A stretch of 64,000 nucleotides of DNA from Armatimonadota bacterium (GTDB taxonomy: Bacteria; Armatimonadota; Fimbriimonadia; Fimbriimonadales; Fimbriimonadaceae): assembly GCA_018268375.1 (NCBI GenBank), contig JAFDWS010000002.1, positions 930,001 to 994,000 of the forward strand. Direction: 5' to 3'. Position numbers and translations under genes: made by a program. Positions 43,969 through 53,896 of the stretch are shown one piece after another. Numbering within the stretch: position 1 is the stretch's first letter; the number at the start of each line of letters is the position of its first letter. Under the pieces are notes generated by a model. The model saw nothing but the letters and a program-made list of their open reading frames with translations, was not told the DNA's origin and made no database searches.

Positions 43969-45195
43969 ATGCTCTTCGCCGTCGCCATTGCTGCCCTCAC
44001 CGATGGGTGGTTGAGCCTGGATCTGTCCGATCCGGTCAGGCTGAAGGCGAGCGACCAGTTCATTGACGTCCAGCACGGCCACGCCCATCCGTTCTTGGCC
44101 GACATGGACGGCGACGGCAAGAGAGACTTGATCGTCGGCCAGTTTCAGGACGGCAAGGCCCGCGTCTACAAGAACTACGCCACAGACAACACCCCCGTCT
44201 ACAAGGACTTCACGTGGTTCAAGGCGGGCGGGGTCCAGGCCACCGTCCCCTATGGGTGATGCATCGGCTTCGGTCCGCAGGTTGCGGACTTCGATGGAGA
44301 CGGTGTCCCCGATATGGTCTCGGGGTCTTATGACGGCCCGATCTTCGTGTTCCGTGGGGACGGAAAGGGTGGCTTCTTAGCGCCTCAAAAGATCGCCGGC
44401 AAGGACGGCAAAGACCTTGTCCTGGACAACGCGGTGAGCATCTCGCTGGCTGACTGGAACAAGGACGGAAAGCCGGACATCTTTGCGGGCACGATCTCTG
44501 GGCCCGTTTATTACATCGAGAACAATGGCAACATGAAGGTGGGCGAGCCTGTCCGCCTTTCGTGCGACGGGAAGGAACTTTCAGCCCTCGATGGCGGCCC
44601 CGCCGCCGTCGACTGGGACAACGACGGGACTCTCGACATGTTCCTCGGCGAAGACGATGGGGCCCTCCGTTACATGAAAGGGGTACCTGGCGCGATCCCC
44701 TCCTTCAAGGATCTCCACGTCGTGCTGAACCAATTGCCGCAGGTAACGGACCAGGAGAACATGCTTGCCAAGGTGGTCAAGACACGGCCGACGCTTCGCC
44801 CCAAGCCCTTCATCGGGGATTGGAACGGGGACGGCAAACCAGACCTCCTTGTCGGCGACTTTTGCCTGCTGCCTGGCCCACCGCCACAACTGACGCCGGC
44901 CCAAGCGAAGGAGCGGGACGATCTCGCCAAGCAACAGGCATCGCTCAACACTGAGCTTGAAAAACTCACCAAACAGTTAGAGCGTGACGCGGCCAAGAAG
45001 ATGGGGTATGCCGACGCAAAATCTGTACCTCCCGGCAAGCAAGAGGCGTTCCAATTGGAACTCGCCACGCTTCAGGGCGCAGACGCCAACTACAACCGGT
45101 TGCTCGAAAGCATCACTGAGGTCTTCACGAAAAAGCTTCCGTTCGAACCACCGGTGGACTACCACGGTTTTGTCTGGCTCTTCTTAAAGAAATGA
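43969..45195 (+). CDS. FG-GAP/VCBS repeat protein with an in-frame TGA (possible selenoprotein)
   Basis: One reading frame of 408 codons carries a signal-like N-terminus (MLFAVAIAALTDG) and FG-GAP/VCBS calcium-loop repeats: ADMDGDGKRDLIVGQF, ADFDGDGVPDMVSGSY, ADWNKDGKPDIFAG, VDWDNDGTLDMFLGE, GDWNGDGKPDLLVGD. Then comes a helical segment rich in Lys and Gln (about 310-375). Codon 97 is TGA (44257-44259), read as VPYG-stop-CIGFGPQVADFDGDG; the frame continues without shift and is fully conserved in character on both sides. Either this is a nonsense mutation or sequencing error, or selenocysteine is placed at a position where I recall relatives with two adjacent Cys (GCCIGFGPQ-like). A stem-loop with a bSECIS-like loop follows at 44262-44296. 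TAAAAT six bases before the ATG may be a -10 box. Confidence 0.68.
44262..44296 (+). promoter_or_regulatory. Stem-loop after the in-frame TGA, bSECIS-like
   Basis: Outer arms CATCG (44262-44266) / CGATG (44292-44296), an internal loop, a 6-bp inner stem GTCCGC / GCGGAC, and the 5-base loop AGGTT (44279-44283). The loop starts 20 bases after the TGA and has a G in its second position, as bacterial SECIS elements require (16-37 nt, G among the first two loop bases). The match could be chance, as the region is GC-rich coding DNA. Confidence 0.4.
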
Positions 45196-46719
45196 TCAGT
45201 ACGCCTTGGCGAACAGGACTCTTCTTTCGCTCGGCTGGCCGGTCAAGACGCATTTGCCCGGCTTCTCGTCGCCTGGATCGAGAGGCACGGACGGGATGCA
45301 CCGAATGGTGGCTTTTGTCTCCGCGCTGATCCGCTCTTCGGTCTCGCCAGTCCCGTCCCAATGGGCCATGACGAAACCACCTCCACCTTCCCCGGCGAAG
45401 GCGGCTTTGAAGTCTTCCCACGTGTCGACCCGCCGGGTGTTGGCAGAACGGAGCTCGAGCGCTTGGGCGAAGAGTTGCTTTCCAAAATCATCGAGCACGG
45501 CCGAGACCACACTGACGACTTCGCCAAGGGCGACCGTTTGCTTCTCCGCGCCGAGCCGTGTCGCCAACACGCAGGTCCCTGATTCGAGGTCCCTCGGGCC
45601 GAGTTCGATCCGGACACAGGCGCCTTTGAGCTCCCATTCGTTGAACTTGAAGCCGGGCGACTTGTCCGACTTGTCGACCTTTACGCGAACCGGAGCGCCG
45701 CTCCAGGTTGTGGCTTGGAGGGATCCGGCAAGACTATCGGCGGCGGCATAGACTTTGTCGCGATCGTCGGCTCTGCCAATCGGCACGATGACGACCTGGA
45801 CGGGGGCCAGCCGGGGCGGGCAGACGAAGCCACGGTCGTCGCTGTGCGCCATCAGCATTGTGCCGATCAGGCGCGTCGAAACGCCCCAAGACGTCGCCCA
45901 AACGTGCTCTTCCTTCCCTTCTGCGCTTTGGAACGTGACGTCGAACGCCTTGGCGAAGTTTTGGCCCAGGTGATGCGACGTGCCCGCCTGGATGGCGCGG
46001 AGGTCTTGCGTAAGGGCCTCGATCGTGTACGTGTGGTCGGCGCCCGCGAACTTTTCTCCGTCACTCTTGAGACCGGCGACCACCGGCACGCACATCCATT
46101 CCTCCGCAAACCTCCTGTAGATGTCCAGGATCGTCAGCGACTCTTGCTCAGCCTCGTCGTAGGTCGCATGTGCGGTGTGCCCCTCTTGCCAGAAGAACTC
46201 TGACGTCCGCAAGAAGAGGCGAGGGCGCAGCTCCCACCGCATGACGTTTGCCCACTGGTTGATCAGGATGGGGAGGTCGCGGTAAGACTGGATCCAATTC
46301 TTGTAGGAGTGCCAGATGATCGTCTCACTCGTGGGCCGAATGATGTACGGCTCTTCGAGCACGGCCTCGGGATCGGGCATCAAGCCTCCCTTGCCGTCCG
46401 AGGTCAGGCGATGGTGCGTCACGATGGCGCACTCCTTCGCGAACCCCTCCACGTGCTCGGCCTCTTTCTCAAAGAAGCTCTTCGGGATCAGCAACGGGAA
46501 GCAGGCGTTGACATGGCCCGTGGCCTTGAACATGCCGTCCAAGGCATCCCGCATGAGCTCCCAGACGGCGTAACCGTGCGGCTTGATGACCATGCATCCG
46601 CGCACCACCGAGTTTTCGGCGAGGTCGGCGCGTTTGACAAGGTCGTTGTACCAGTCCGCATAGTTCTCGCCTCTGGAAGTGATCCCGAGGTCTTTGCTCA
46701 TAGACGGCGATTTTGGCAT
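45196..46719 (-). CDS. proS: Prolyl-tRNA synthetase (short, insertion-free type)
   Basis: A 507-residue class II aminoacyl-tRNA synthetase that charges tRNA-Pro. It lacks the editing insertion of the bacterial long type and has the C-terminal extension of the archaeal/eukaryotic form, with an [21 protein letters not shown] opening. Motif 2 is in [26 protein letters not shown], the ATP and Pro pocket in [23 protein letters not shown], and motif 3 in [22 protein letters not shown]. The anticodon domain has [20 protein letters not shown]. The ATG at 46719 has GGGGGA upstream; a start at 46701 is possible. It ends one base after the convergent FG-GAP gene, the stops being adjacent. Confidence 0.96.
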   Translation of the reverse strand: MPKSPSMSKDLGITSRGENYADWYNDLVKRADLAENSVVRGCMVIKPHGYAVWELMRDALDGMFKATGHVNACFPLLIPKSFFEKEAEHVEGFAKECAIVTHHRLTSDGKGGLMPDPEAVLEEPYIIRPTSETIIWHSYKNWIQSYRDLPILINQWANVMRWELRPRLFLRTSEFFWQEGHTAHATYDEAEQESLTILDIYRRFAEEWMCVPVVAGLKSDGEKFAGADHTYTIEALTQDLRAIQAGTSHHLGQNFAKAFDVTFQSAEGKEEHVWATSWGVSTRLIGTMLMAHSDDRGFVCPPRLAPVQVVIVPIGRADDRDKVYAAADSLAGSLQATTWSGAPVRVKVDKSDKSPGFKFNEWELKGACVRIELGPRDLESGTCVLATRLGAEKQTVALGEVVSVVSAVLDDFGKQLFAQALELRSANTRRVDTWEDFKAAFAGEGGGGFVMAHWDGTGETEERISAETKATIRCIPSVPLDPGDEKPGKCVLTGQPSERRVLFAKAY

Positions 46720-46740
46720 AGAGCCATCCCCCGCCCCAGG

Positions 46741-48072
46741 CTATGACGCGATTCGGGCGATGCGGACCTTGACCGAGCGGGCGCAGAGGAGCTTGCCTCC
46801 CGTCCACGCTTCGACGCGTAAAGTGGCCGGCCCCACGGGCTGGTTGGAGACGTTGGCAAGACACTGCCAATCGCCAGCGGCATCGCCGATGTTCAAGACC
46901 TTGCCATTGATCGAAAACTTGATCCGCGGCATGCCGTCCTCACAGCGGGCGAAGGCGGACAGGTGTACCATGCCGGCCAGTACTTCCCCCTCCCGAACCG
47001 GCATTGGGGAAAGCGGGGGCCGGTAGCCCAGTGCAGATGGGGACGCGATCTGCCTCAGAAAATAGGATTGGGCGGTGACCGCCTTGTACGTTCCCAACAC
47101 AGAAGCGTTCTGCGTCACCGCATAGTTGTTGTTCATGACTTGCGGCAGGTCCAAGTTGTTTCCGTCGAAATAGTGGATCGCCTTGACCCTCGGGTACTTG
47201 CGTGGAAGGGCCATGTAGAGCGCTTTAATGCAGCGGACCGCATAGTCGGTTTGTGGAGTCCGCTCAAGAGCGGAGTAATGGGTCACGCCATATTCGCCGA
47301 TCATGATTGGCTTGCGGCTACTGTAGGCGCGGTAAACGAAGTCGAGCATGTCGGTCGGAAACACTCGCCATCCCGGCGTGTTGACGTTCTGGTTGAAGTA
47401 GGTGACGTTGTACATGTTCACCCCAATCCAGTCCACCGCGTCGTCGCCAGGGTAGTAGACAGGAATCGTCGAAGCAGGAGTCGCATAGGGGCACCACACC
47501 ATGGCCACGTTCGGTGCCCGCTCGTGCATGACCTTGGAGACCAACCGGAACTTCTGCCGATATTCGGTAGGGTTGCCCGAATAGGGCACCCAATCCCCGT
47601 TCATTTCGCTTGCGAAGCGCAGGAAGACAGGAGCGCCAGTCATTCTCAGGTCGTCGGCCAGGTTGCGCAAGTAACGGTCTTCCTTCACTTCGCCCAGGCC
47701 CCGGTTGGGTTCGAGGGCGATGTGGACGATCCTTCCTTGCGTCCCTAGCTGCCTGACCCACTCGCAAGAGAGCTTGCCTCCGTAGCCCATGTAGAAGAAG
47801 TAGCTCGCGTGCGCCTTGCCTGCCGCCGCCTCGAATTCCTCAGGGTAGCGGTGAACCCGCCCCGATTGGTCGGCAAATGTCCGCTTGAGCGTGCGGTCGC
47901 TGTCAATGTACGCGCCGAGATAGCAGCCGTACGGTGGTTCGAACTTGGCTCGCGTGTCGTTACGTTTGAGTTCGTCGGGCATGGGCCGCCGGTCGATGTA
48001 AACGCCGACCTCGGCAGCACTGACAAGTGCTGCCGCGCAAACTAACAACAGACTCAAACCGGCACGAACCAA
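46741..48072 (-). CDS. Secreted glycoside hydrolase, GH26-like
   Basis: A 443-residue protein with a signal peptide (MVRAGLSLLLVCAAALVSAAE). The TIM-barrel part has a possible acid/base Glu156 in FLRFASEMNGDW and nucleophile Glu260 in KPIMIGEYGVTHYS, the two sites typical of clan GH-A enzymes such as GH26 beta-mannanases. Sugar-binding aromatics occur around WCPYATPAS and DWIGVNMYN. A beta domain of about 80 residues follows (PVREGEVLAGMVHLSAFARCEDGMPRIKFSING), like an Ig-like module. The substrate is unknown but a beta-1,3/1,4-glycan is likely. The TTG start at 48072 follows GATAAT by nine bases, so the start may be leaderless. It lies 22 bp upstream of proS. Confidence 0.78.
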   Translation of the reverse strand: MVRAGLSLLLVCAAALVSAAEVGVYIDRRPMPDELKRNDTRAKFEPPYGCYLGAYIDSDRTLKRTFADQSGRVHRYPEEFEAAAGKAHASYFFYMGYGGKLSCEWVRQLGTQGRIVHIALEPNRGLGEVKEDRYLRNLADDLRMTGAPVFLRFASEMNGDWVPYSGNPTEYRQKFRLVSKVMHERAPNVAMVWCPYATPASTIPVYYPGDDAVDWIGVNMYNVTYFNQNVNTPGWRVFPTDMLDFVYRAYSSRKPIMIGEYGVTHYSALERTPQTDYAVRCIKALYMALPRKYPRVKAIHYFDGNNLDLPQVMNNNYAVTQNASVLGTYKAVTAQSYFLRQIASPSALGYRPPLSPMPVREGEVLAGMVHLSAFARCEDGMPRIKFSINGKVLNIGDAAGDWQCLANVSNQPVGPATLRVEAWTGGKLLCARSVKVRIARIAS

Positions 48073-48102
48073 CCTGGTCTGATTATCGGTAGATTTACCG
48101 GC

Positions 48103-48930
48103 CTACCTATAAATGTCCTTCCTCACCGAGAACATCGGACGCTTGAGCTGGCCATAGGGCATGCGCCGGACGTGCGAGTCCGTCCAGCAAGCGATGGCCG
48201 CGTCGCGGTGCAGGAAGTGGAAGTGCTCGATCAAATAAGGATCGTTGGGCGGGCTGTTGAACCAGTTAGGGCCGAACAAGAAATTACAGGTGGGAACCCA
48301 CGCACCGTGCTCCCAGAGCATGATCGTGTTCGAGGGCTCTTCGATCTGGCCATCGTTGACGCCAGACGACGTGATGATGCTCCCCTGGTACTTGACGTCA
48401 TAGAAGCCAGGACTGTATTCCTCGTTGGTGGCCTTTGGATTGGTGTACCAATAGCTCGACCCTCCGTAGGGGCAGTAGGAGGTCGGGTCGCAGTGCGGCC
48501 ACCCGCCGTATGCGACAGCAAGTTGCCAGCCTTCGGGGCGCTTCGGACACTTCTTGACCGCCTCGCTTTTCAGGTAGCTGTCGATCTTGCCCGGAATGGG
48601 AGGTTGGGTCTCGCGCTTGGTCATGTCGCCGTAGTAGCCGCCGATGTTGCCGGCGTTGCGCGTGTCATATCCGATCCACGGCTGCTGGGGCGGGAAACCG
48701 GGGATCTGAGTCCCGTTCACGACAGGCGCCCAGAAGCCCTCGTGGTCGTCGGCGTACATGACGAGGGCCAAGCTCAATTGACGCATCTGCATGATGCACT
48801 GCGTCTGCTTGGCGGCATCTTTGGCTTGGGCGAAGACGGGGAAGAGGATCGCCGCCAGGATCGCGATAATGGCGATGACGACGAGCAGCTCGATGAGAGT
48901 AAAGGCACGTAAAAGAGCTTTGCGGATCAC
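48103..48930 (-). CDS. Prepilin-type protein, DUF1559/H-X9-DG-like family
   Basis: A 275-residue pseudopilin-like protein. The prepilin signal is [29 protein letters not shown], with the Phe-Thr-Leu-Ile-Glu core cut by a prepilin peptidase and methylated. The mature head has [29 protein letters not shown] and ends [20 protein letters not shown], the modified H-X9-DG (here with DS for DG). This class is common and highly duplicated in Planctomycetes and Armatimonadota, where roles are unknown. The GTG start has GAGG nine bases upstream, in a leader (GACAGTGAGGTC) that is the same as that of the propeller gene at 35539. Confidence 0.93.
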   Translation of the reverse strand: MIRKALLRAFTLIELLVVIAIIAILAAILFPVFAQAKDAAKQTQCIMQMRQLSLALVMYADDHEGFWAPVVNGTQIPGFPPQQPWIGYDTRNAGNIGGYYGDMTKRETQPPIPGKIDSYLKSEAVKKCPKRPEGWQLAVAYGGWPHCDPTSYCPYGGSSYWYTNPKATNEEYSPGFYDVKYQGSIITSSGVNDGQIEEPSNTIMLWEHGAWVPTCNFLFGPNWFNSPPNDPYLIEHFHFLHRDAAIACWTDSHVRRMPYGQLKRPMFSVRKDIYR

Positions 48931-48978
48931 TGTGATGACCTCACTGTCTATCGTAATACAAAGACGGATCGAATTGAT

Positions 48979-50271
48979 CTAGGAATTCGAAGAAATTTGA
49001 ACGGTTTCTGCCCCGACAGCCTTTCCCTTTGAACCTGCAAACGCAAAGACCGCAAGGACGCACAGCTCTGTCAGCTGCGAGGCGGTGACCGCGCCAGCAG
49101 CGACGAAGATGCCCTGCCATCGCGCTTGCACTCCGACCCAAAGGATGACTCCAAGCACACCAACGGAGCTCACGGTCGCCCAGACCCTCGTCCCGGTCAC
49201 CTTTCGGACGGTCAAGACCCCCTTGAAATAGGAAGACAGCGCAGTCAGAGTCGGCATGAGGCTTGATGCCAAGAAGGCGGCGTGGGCGCCTTGGGCGACG
49301 CCCCTGTCGGCCTTCGTGACCTCTGTGAAGAACCAAACGTCCAGGCCCAGGAAGCTGCAAAGCAGCATCAGTCCGCTCAGGCTCACGCCGACTAACCCGC
49401 AAAACCGCGCAAGGAGACGCGCGCCGTCTCCCCCTCGCCAATTGGCGATCACGACCTCTGGGAGCGCGAACGTGATCGTTCGGATCAAGAAGGCGAGCGT
49501 GATCGAGACCTGCCACGCGTTCATCGCAAAGAGATGGTTGGGTGCGTTGGCCAGCGCCTTGGCGACAAGGTTCCCGGCCGTCAACATGACCATCGTGGAC
49601 AGGGTCAGTGGAGAGTGGAACCTCATGAGGTCGCTGGTTTTGAGGTCACCGTCCTCTTCCTCGTGCCAGTGGGCCGAGGGGAGGAAGCGCTTTGCCGCCA
49701 GGTGGATGAAGACGGCCTCAGCGATGACCGAAAAAGTCAGGGCCACCGCTGCGACAACGGCGCCAGGTAAGCGACCGCTAGCGAAGCCTAAATACGCGAC
49801 CAGGCAGACCGAACTCACCCGAACCAAGGTGCCCAGCCCGATCGGCTTGGTGAATCCATTTCTGATGAGGAGCCCTTGTACGTGCCTGCGCCATCCGATG
49901 GCCGGGCTCCAGGGCACCATGATGAGAAGAGGCAACCGGATCGCGTCGGTCACTTCCTGGCTCTGCGAAAGCGCGTCCTTCAGCACGAAGTCGAAAAGGG
50001 GTGGAGTCAAGGCGACGAGCAAGTGGAGCGCGCCACACCAGACCATCAACCTCACCGCGAACTTTCGGATCGCCGCAAAACTCTGGGGCCCCTTGGCCAG
50101 CGTCGTCGAGGTCGCCAGCAAATCGATAACCGGGCTCTCGATGAACAGTGCGATCCCGAAGAGCACGAGCATGCCCGCTATCTGGACACGGTTGTCCGGG
50201 AGCGAGTTGACGAACCGCGTGCAAATCGGGTTCTCGGCCGCCATCATTAGCCATGACATGGCAAGCGGCAC
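48979..50271 (-). CDS. ANKH-like polytopic membrane transporter
   Basis: A 430-residue membrane protein with about twelve helices, no signal peptide. The start VPLAMSWLMMAAENPICTRFVN, the WRRHVQGLLIRNGFTK loop and the spacing of helices resemble the ANKH (progressive ankylosis) family of the MOP flippase superfamily, a rarely annotated group in bacteria. Eukaryotic ANKH exports ATP and small anions such as pyrophosphate and citrate. The role here is unknown. A related possibility is a polysaccharide flippase. The GTG at 50271 is the first start in the frame. The gene lies 111 bp downstream of the HD-GYP gene, and a promoter is not seen. Confidence 0.66.
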   Translation of the reverse strand: MPLAMSWLMMAAENPICTRFVNSLPDNRVQIAGMLVLFGIALFIESPVIDLLATSTTLAKGPQSFAAIRKFAVRLMVWCGALHLLVALTPPLFDFVLKDALSQSQEVTDAIRLPLLIMVPWSPAIGWRRHVQGLLIRNGFTKPIGLGTLVRVSSVCLVAYLGFASGRLPGAVVAAVALTFSVIAEAVFIHLAAKRFLPSAHWHEEEDGDLKTSDLMRFHSPLTLSTMVMLTAGNLVAKALANAPNHLFAMNAWQVSITLAFLIRTITFALPEVVIANWRGGDGARLLARFCGLVGVSLSGLMLLCSFLGLDVWFFTEVTKADRGVAQGAHAAFLASSLMPTLTALSSYFKGVLTVRKVTGTRVWATVSSVGVLGVILWVGVQARWQGIFVAAGAVTASQLTELCVLAVFAFAGSKGKAVGAETVQISSNS

Positions 50272-50382
50272 GTAGACCCCGCGCAGGTGGCGGAAGGTCA
50301 GATCCGGAGGCGAAGAGGCAGCCAGGGCACCGAGGTTACCGACCTGGCACTACCAGGGCCCAAGACGCCCTGCCCGAGAGGC

Positions 50383-51360
50383 TCAAAGCAGCTGTCTTGC
50401 CGGCTCCGCCTCTGCCTCGCTCGGGAGCTCGAGAACAGCGGCGACATCAGGGATCCAGACGAGGTCTTCGGCTCCCAGCTCCGAAGGCAGTGAGAGGGGT
50501 TGGCGCAGCCAGCCGGGGTCGGGCTCTTGGTACCGCAGGGCAATGATCTCGTCCAGTCCTTCCAGGAACGCCTTGACGACCTTTGGATCAAAGTGACGCC
50601 CGCTGAAACCAACGATAAAGCCGCAGGCCTTGTCGGTGGACCAAGCCTCCTTGTACGACCGCGTCGAGGTTAGAGCGTCAAAGACGTCGCAGACGGCGAC
50701 AATTCTGCCCTCCAAGGGGATCTCTTCACCTTTAAGAGCGTAGGGATAGCCAGTTCCGTCCCACTTTTCGTGATGGTAAAGCGAGACCGACCGCGCCATC
50801 ATCAGCAAGGCGTGCTCAGACCCGCTGAGAAGGTGGGCGCCGTAGACCACGTGCTTCTCCATGATCCTGCGCTCCTCAGGGGTTAACGGGCCCTCCTTCG
50901 AAAGGATGGAGTCCGGTATTCCGATCTTGCCGATATCGTGCAGCACGGCAGCATGTCCTAGCAAATCGCATTTGCCCTGTTCGACCCCCAAGTGCCGTGC
51001 GATGATCTCGCTACTCTTGCCGATGCGAAAGTTATGGCCGCCTTCAAGGTCGTCCTTGTACTCGGCCGCCAACGCGAGCCGGTTCACGAGATCCAACTTG
51101 GCCTGCATTTCCGCATCGTGCGAACTTTCGATGCTGGTCATGACCCGCCGAACATACAAGAAGAGCAAGAGGGCTGTCAGGCCAACAAACAACAAGCCCT
51201 TAAGCAGTTCCGTCCGATGAAGTTGTTCCTCGCTTTGAGGCAAGAGATTGGCCACCAGGGTGGTGGCTATTATCCAAACCGCCCCGGCTATAAACGCCCC
51301 GACCGCGACCCTAAGGGCAGCCGTACCCGGACTGACAACCGGTTGACGCTTGCGGATCAT
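50383..51360 (-). CDS. Membrane HD-GYP domain protein, probable c-di-GMP phosphodiesterase
   Basis: A 325-residue protein with two membrane helices (about 15-40 and 53-72) and a cytoplasmic HD-GYP domain. The metal site begins at LHDIGKIGIPD (His141, Asp142), then EERRIMEKHVVYGAHLL and the substrate motif HHEKWDGTGYP (196-206), with IPLEGRIVAVCDVFDALTS. These match enzymes that open cyclic di-GMP to pGpG or GMP. The sensory input is a short periplasmic loop only (about 12 residues). A C-terminal extension of 70 residues of unknown kind follows. GAGAAG is at a good distance before the ATG. It is divergent from corA. Confidence 0.92.
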   Translation of the reverse strand: MIRKRQPVVSPGTAALRVAVGAFIAGAVWIIATTLVANLLPQSEEQLHRTELLKGLLFVGLTALLLFLYVRRVMTSIESSHDAEMQAKLDLVNRLALAAEYKDDLEGGHNFRIGKSSEIIARHLGVEQGKCDLLGHAAVLHDIGKIGIPDSILSKEGPLTPEERRIMEKHVVYGAHLLSGSEHALLMMARSVSLYHHEKWDGTGYPYALKGEEIPLEGRIVAVCDVFDALTSTRSYKEAWSTDKACGFIVGFSGRHFDPKVVKAFLEGLDEIIALRYQEPDPGWLRQPLSLPSELGAEDLVWIPDVAAVLELPSEAEAEPARQLL

Positions 51361-51436
51361 CTTCTCAGATCAAGTGGGACTGCGCAACCTCAATGATACG
51401 CAGGAACTGCAGGTAAAGTCGCGTGCAATTCGGAAA

Positions 51437-52465
51437 ATGGAACTCGAAAAGGCGTTTTCCGGCAAGGCGGCAAGCTGGTCGAGCAAAGAAGGAGTACGGC
51501 CAACATCGCTGGGCGAAGCCTCAACAAAATGCGAACAGCGCCATAACAACGGCCCTGACACTCTGCTTTGGACCGCTCTGGAGATACGCGACACCGAGCT
51601 AGCCCGGAACTCGCTGAGAAACGACTTCGGATTTCACCCCGTCGCCATAGATGACGCCGTCAGCGATAACGAACGCCCTGGCGCCTTCATCGGCCCCGAC
51701 TATGTCTTTGTGACGATCCCTGTCGTCGAAACATCCAGCGATGGAGACTGTTTCCGGCACGTGGGGGCGTTCGTCGCTCAAGGCGCGGTCGTGACCGTGA
51801 CCAGTGGCCCCAGTTCGTTCGTGGATGAATGGTTTGGAAGGTGGAGCGCCCATCCTGTGGAGGTCGGGAGCACCAGCGACATGTTGCTCCAAGAACTCCT
51901 GGACGCTGCGGTCGACGACTACTTTCCCGCCCTCGACCGCCTCCAGGAGGAAGTCGACGCGTTGGAGGAAAGCGTCTACGCGGGGGGTCCGATCACGGTC
52001 GGTGCGGCTGTCCGGCTTCGCCGGTCATTGCTCGAAATGCGCAGGCAGGTGACGCCGATCCGCGACATCATGAACCTGCTTCTGCGGCGGGACACGCCGG
52101 TTGTCGGCAACGAGGCCCGCACCTACTTCCAAGACATCTACGACCACACATTGAGGCTCCTTGAGAGCATCGATCTCAACCGTGACATCCTCACGTCCAT
52201 CATGGACGCGCAGCTCAGCATGACGTCGAACCGCCTCAACGAGGTCATGCGGAACATGACGTCGCTCGCGACCATCCTCATGGTCATGGCCCTCGTCACG
52301 GGGGTCTACGGGATGAACTTCGAACATATGCCCGAACTCCACTGGCGGTACGGGTATCCAATTGTCGTAGCCTGGCTTTTTGCCATCTTCTTTGGCGGAC
52401 TCTTCATCGCCTCGAGGATCGGCTGGTTCACAGTGAAGTGGCCCTGGAAGCAGAGGCCCAAGTAA
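51437..52465 (+). CDS. corA: CorA-type magnesium/divalent metal channel
   Basis: A 342-residue pentameric channel subunit. The N-terminal cytoplasmic funnel is about residues 30-240, with a long stalk helix (SMTSNRLNEVMRNMTSLATI) leading to TM1. The selectivity loop YGMNFEHMPEL holds the universal GMN, followed by TM2 (PIVVAWLFAIFFGGLFIA) and a basic tail (KWPWKQRPK). This is the full pattern of CorA/MgtE-type Mg2+ uptake, although the GMN group also includes Co2+ and Zn2+ transporters. I set the start at the ATG at 51437 with GGA upstream; a frame from 51350 would overlap the divergent HD-GYP gene and adds shadow residues. Confidence 0.92.
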   Translation: MELEKAFSGKAASWSSKEGVRPTSLGEASTKCEQRHNNGPDTLLWTALEIRDTELARNSLRNDFGFHPVAIDDAVSDNERPGAFIGPDYVFVTIPVVETSSDGDCFRHVGAFVAQGAVVTVTSGPSSFVDEWFGRWSAHPVEVGSTSDMLLQELLDAAVDDYFPALDRLQEEVDALEESVYAGGPITVGAAVRLRRSLLEMRRQVTPIRDIMNLLLRRDTPVVGNEARTYFQDIYDHTLRLLESIDLNRDILTSIMDAQLSMTSNRLNEVMRNMTSLATILMVMALVTGVYGMNFEHMPELHWRYGYPIVVAWLFAIFFGGLFIASRIGWFTVKWPWKQRPK

Positions 52466-52497
52466 TTCGGCGGTACCCGGTATCCTGACGGGCCGAA

Positions 52498-53721
52498 ATG
52501 GGATCTCCGATCACGATGACCGACAAGGGCCTGAATGTGCCCAACGACCCGATCCTGCCGTTCATCGAAGGCGACGGAATCGGTCGAGATATTTGGCGCG
52601 CCTCGGTCAGAGTACTGGACGCCGCGGTCGAAAAGGCATACGGAGGAGCACGCAAGATCGAATGGGTCGAGGTGCTGGCCGGCGAGAAGGCGTTCCAACA
52701 GACCGGTTCGTGGCTGCCCGACGCCACGCTCGAGGGCTTCAACAAGTACCTGGTCGGTATCAAGGGCCCCCTGACAACGCCGATCGGAGGAGGCATCCGT
52801 TCCCTAAATGTGGCCCTGCGCCAACAGCTAGACCTGTACGTATGCTTGCGCCCGGTGCGTTGGTTCCCCGGAGTCCCGTCACCCGTCAAGGAGCCGAACA
52901 AGGTCGACATGGTCATCTTCAGGGAGAACACAGAGGACATCTACGCCGGCATCGAATTCGAGGAAGGGACGGACGAAGCCAAGAGCTTCGCGAAGATAAT
53001 CGAGACCAACTACCCGGACAAGTTCAAGAAGGTCAGGTTCCCAGGCACAGCTGGCTTCGGCATTAAGCCGGTCAGCCAAGAAGGCACTGAAAGGCTCGCA
53101 CGAGCTGCCCTCAAGTACGCGGCGAAGTACAAGCGCAAGTCGGTCACCTTCGTCCACAAGGGGAACATCATGAAATTCACGGAAGGTGCCTTCTGTAAGT
53201 GGGGCTATGACCTCGTGAAGCGTGAGTTCGGCGGCACCGAGATCGATGGGGGTCCATGGCAAAGGGCGGTCGTGGACGGGCACGAACTCCTCGTCAAGGA
53301 CGTCATCGCTGACAATTTCCTCCAGCAGATCCTGCTCAGGCCCACCGAGTACGACGTCATCGCCACTTTGAACTTGAACGGAGACTACATCAGCGACGCT
53401 TTGGCCGCCCAGGTCGGAGGAATCGGTATCGCGCCCGGTGGAAACATCAACTACGACACTGGCCATGCGGTCTTCGAGGCGACCCACGGCACCGCGCCAA
53501 AGTACGCCGATCAAGACAAGGTCAATCCCTCGTCGGTGATCCTCAGCGCGGAAATGATGTTCCGTTACATGGGTTGGGACGAGGCAGCGGACCTGATCGT
53601 CAAGGGCGTCGAAGGCGCTATCGCGAAAAGGACAGTCACGTACGACTTTGCGAGGGCGATGGAAGGGGCAAACGAGGTCTCGTGCAGCGGGTTTGGCGAC
53701 GCCGTCATCGCCAGCATGTGA
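52498..53721 (+). CDS. icd: Isocitrate dehydrogenase (NADP+)
   Basis: A 407-residue dimeric enzyme of the TCA cycle, turning isocitrate to 2-oxoglutarate. It has [16 protein letters not shown], the substrate loop [39 protein letters not shown] and [12 protein letters not shown], the catalytic Lys near [15 protein letters not shown], and [20 protein letters not shown]. The NADP specificity is suggested by [20 protein letters not shown], in which Lys and Tyr contact the phosphate. The second Met (MTDKGLN) is an alternative start. It lies 32 bp after corA and could be co-transcribed. A PEP-CTERM gene follows it. Confidence 0.95.
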   Translation: MGSPITMTDKGLNVPNDPILPFIEGDGIGRDIWRASVRVLDAAVEKAYGGARKIEWVEVLAGEKAFQQTGSWLPDATLEGFNKYLVGIKGPLTTPIGGGIRSLNVALRQQLDLYVCLRPVRWFPGVPSPVKEPNKVDMVIFRENTEDIYAGIEFEEGTDEAKSFAKIIETNYPDKFKKVRFPGTAGFGIKPVSQEGTERLARAALKYAAKYKRKSVTFVHKGNIMKFTEGAFCKWGYDLVKREFGGTEIDGGPWQRAVVDGHELLVKDVIADNFLQQILLRPTEYDVIATLNLNGDYISDALAAQVGGIGIAPGGNINYDTGHAVFEATHGTAPKYADQDKVNPSSVILSAEMMFRYMGWDEAADLIVKGVEGAIAKRTVTYDFARAMEGANEVSCSGFGDAVIASM

Positions 53722-53896
53722 CTTTTAGCCCGTTTTTGCCCTGGGAGGGCAGGTAATTCCGCCTGTTCGTGAAGCACGGGCATCAAATTCAACAGAGGTG
53801 GTGTATCATGGGGCTTGAACTCCAGCGAGGGTTCCTGTCGCACGTCGGTTTGCATTAGCGTTCCGCGTGATGGCCGAAAATGAAGAGGTACAAAAG

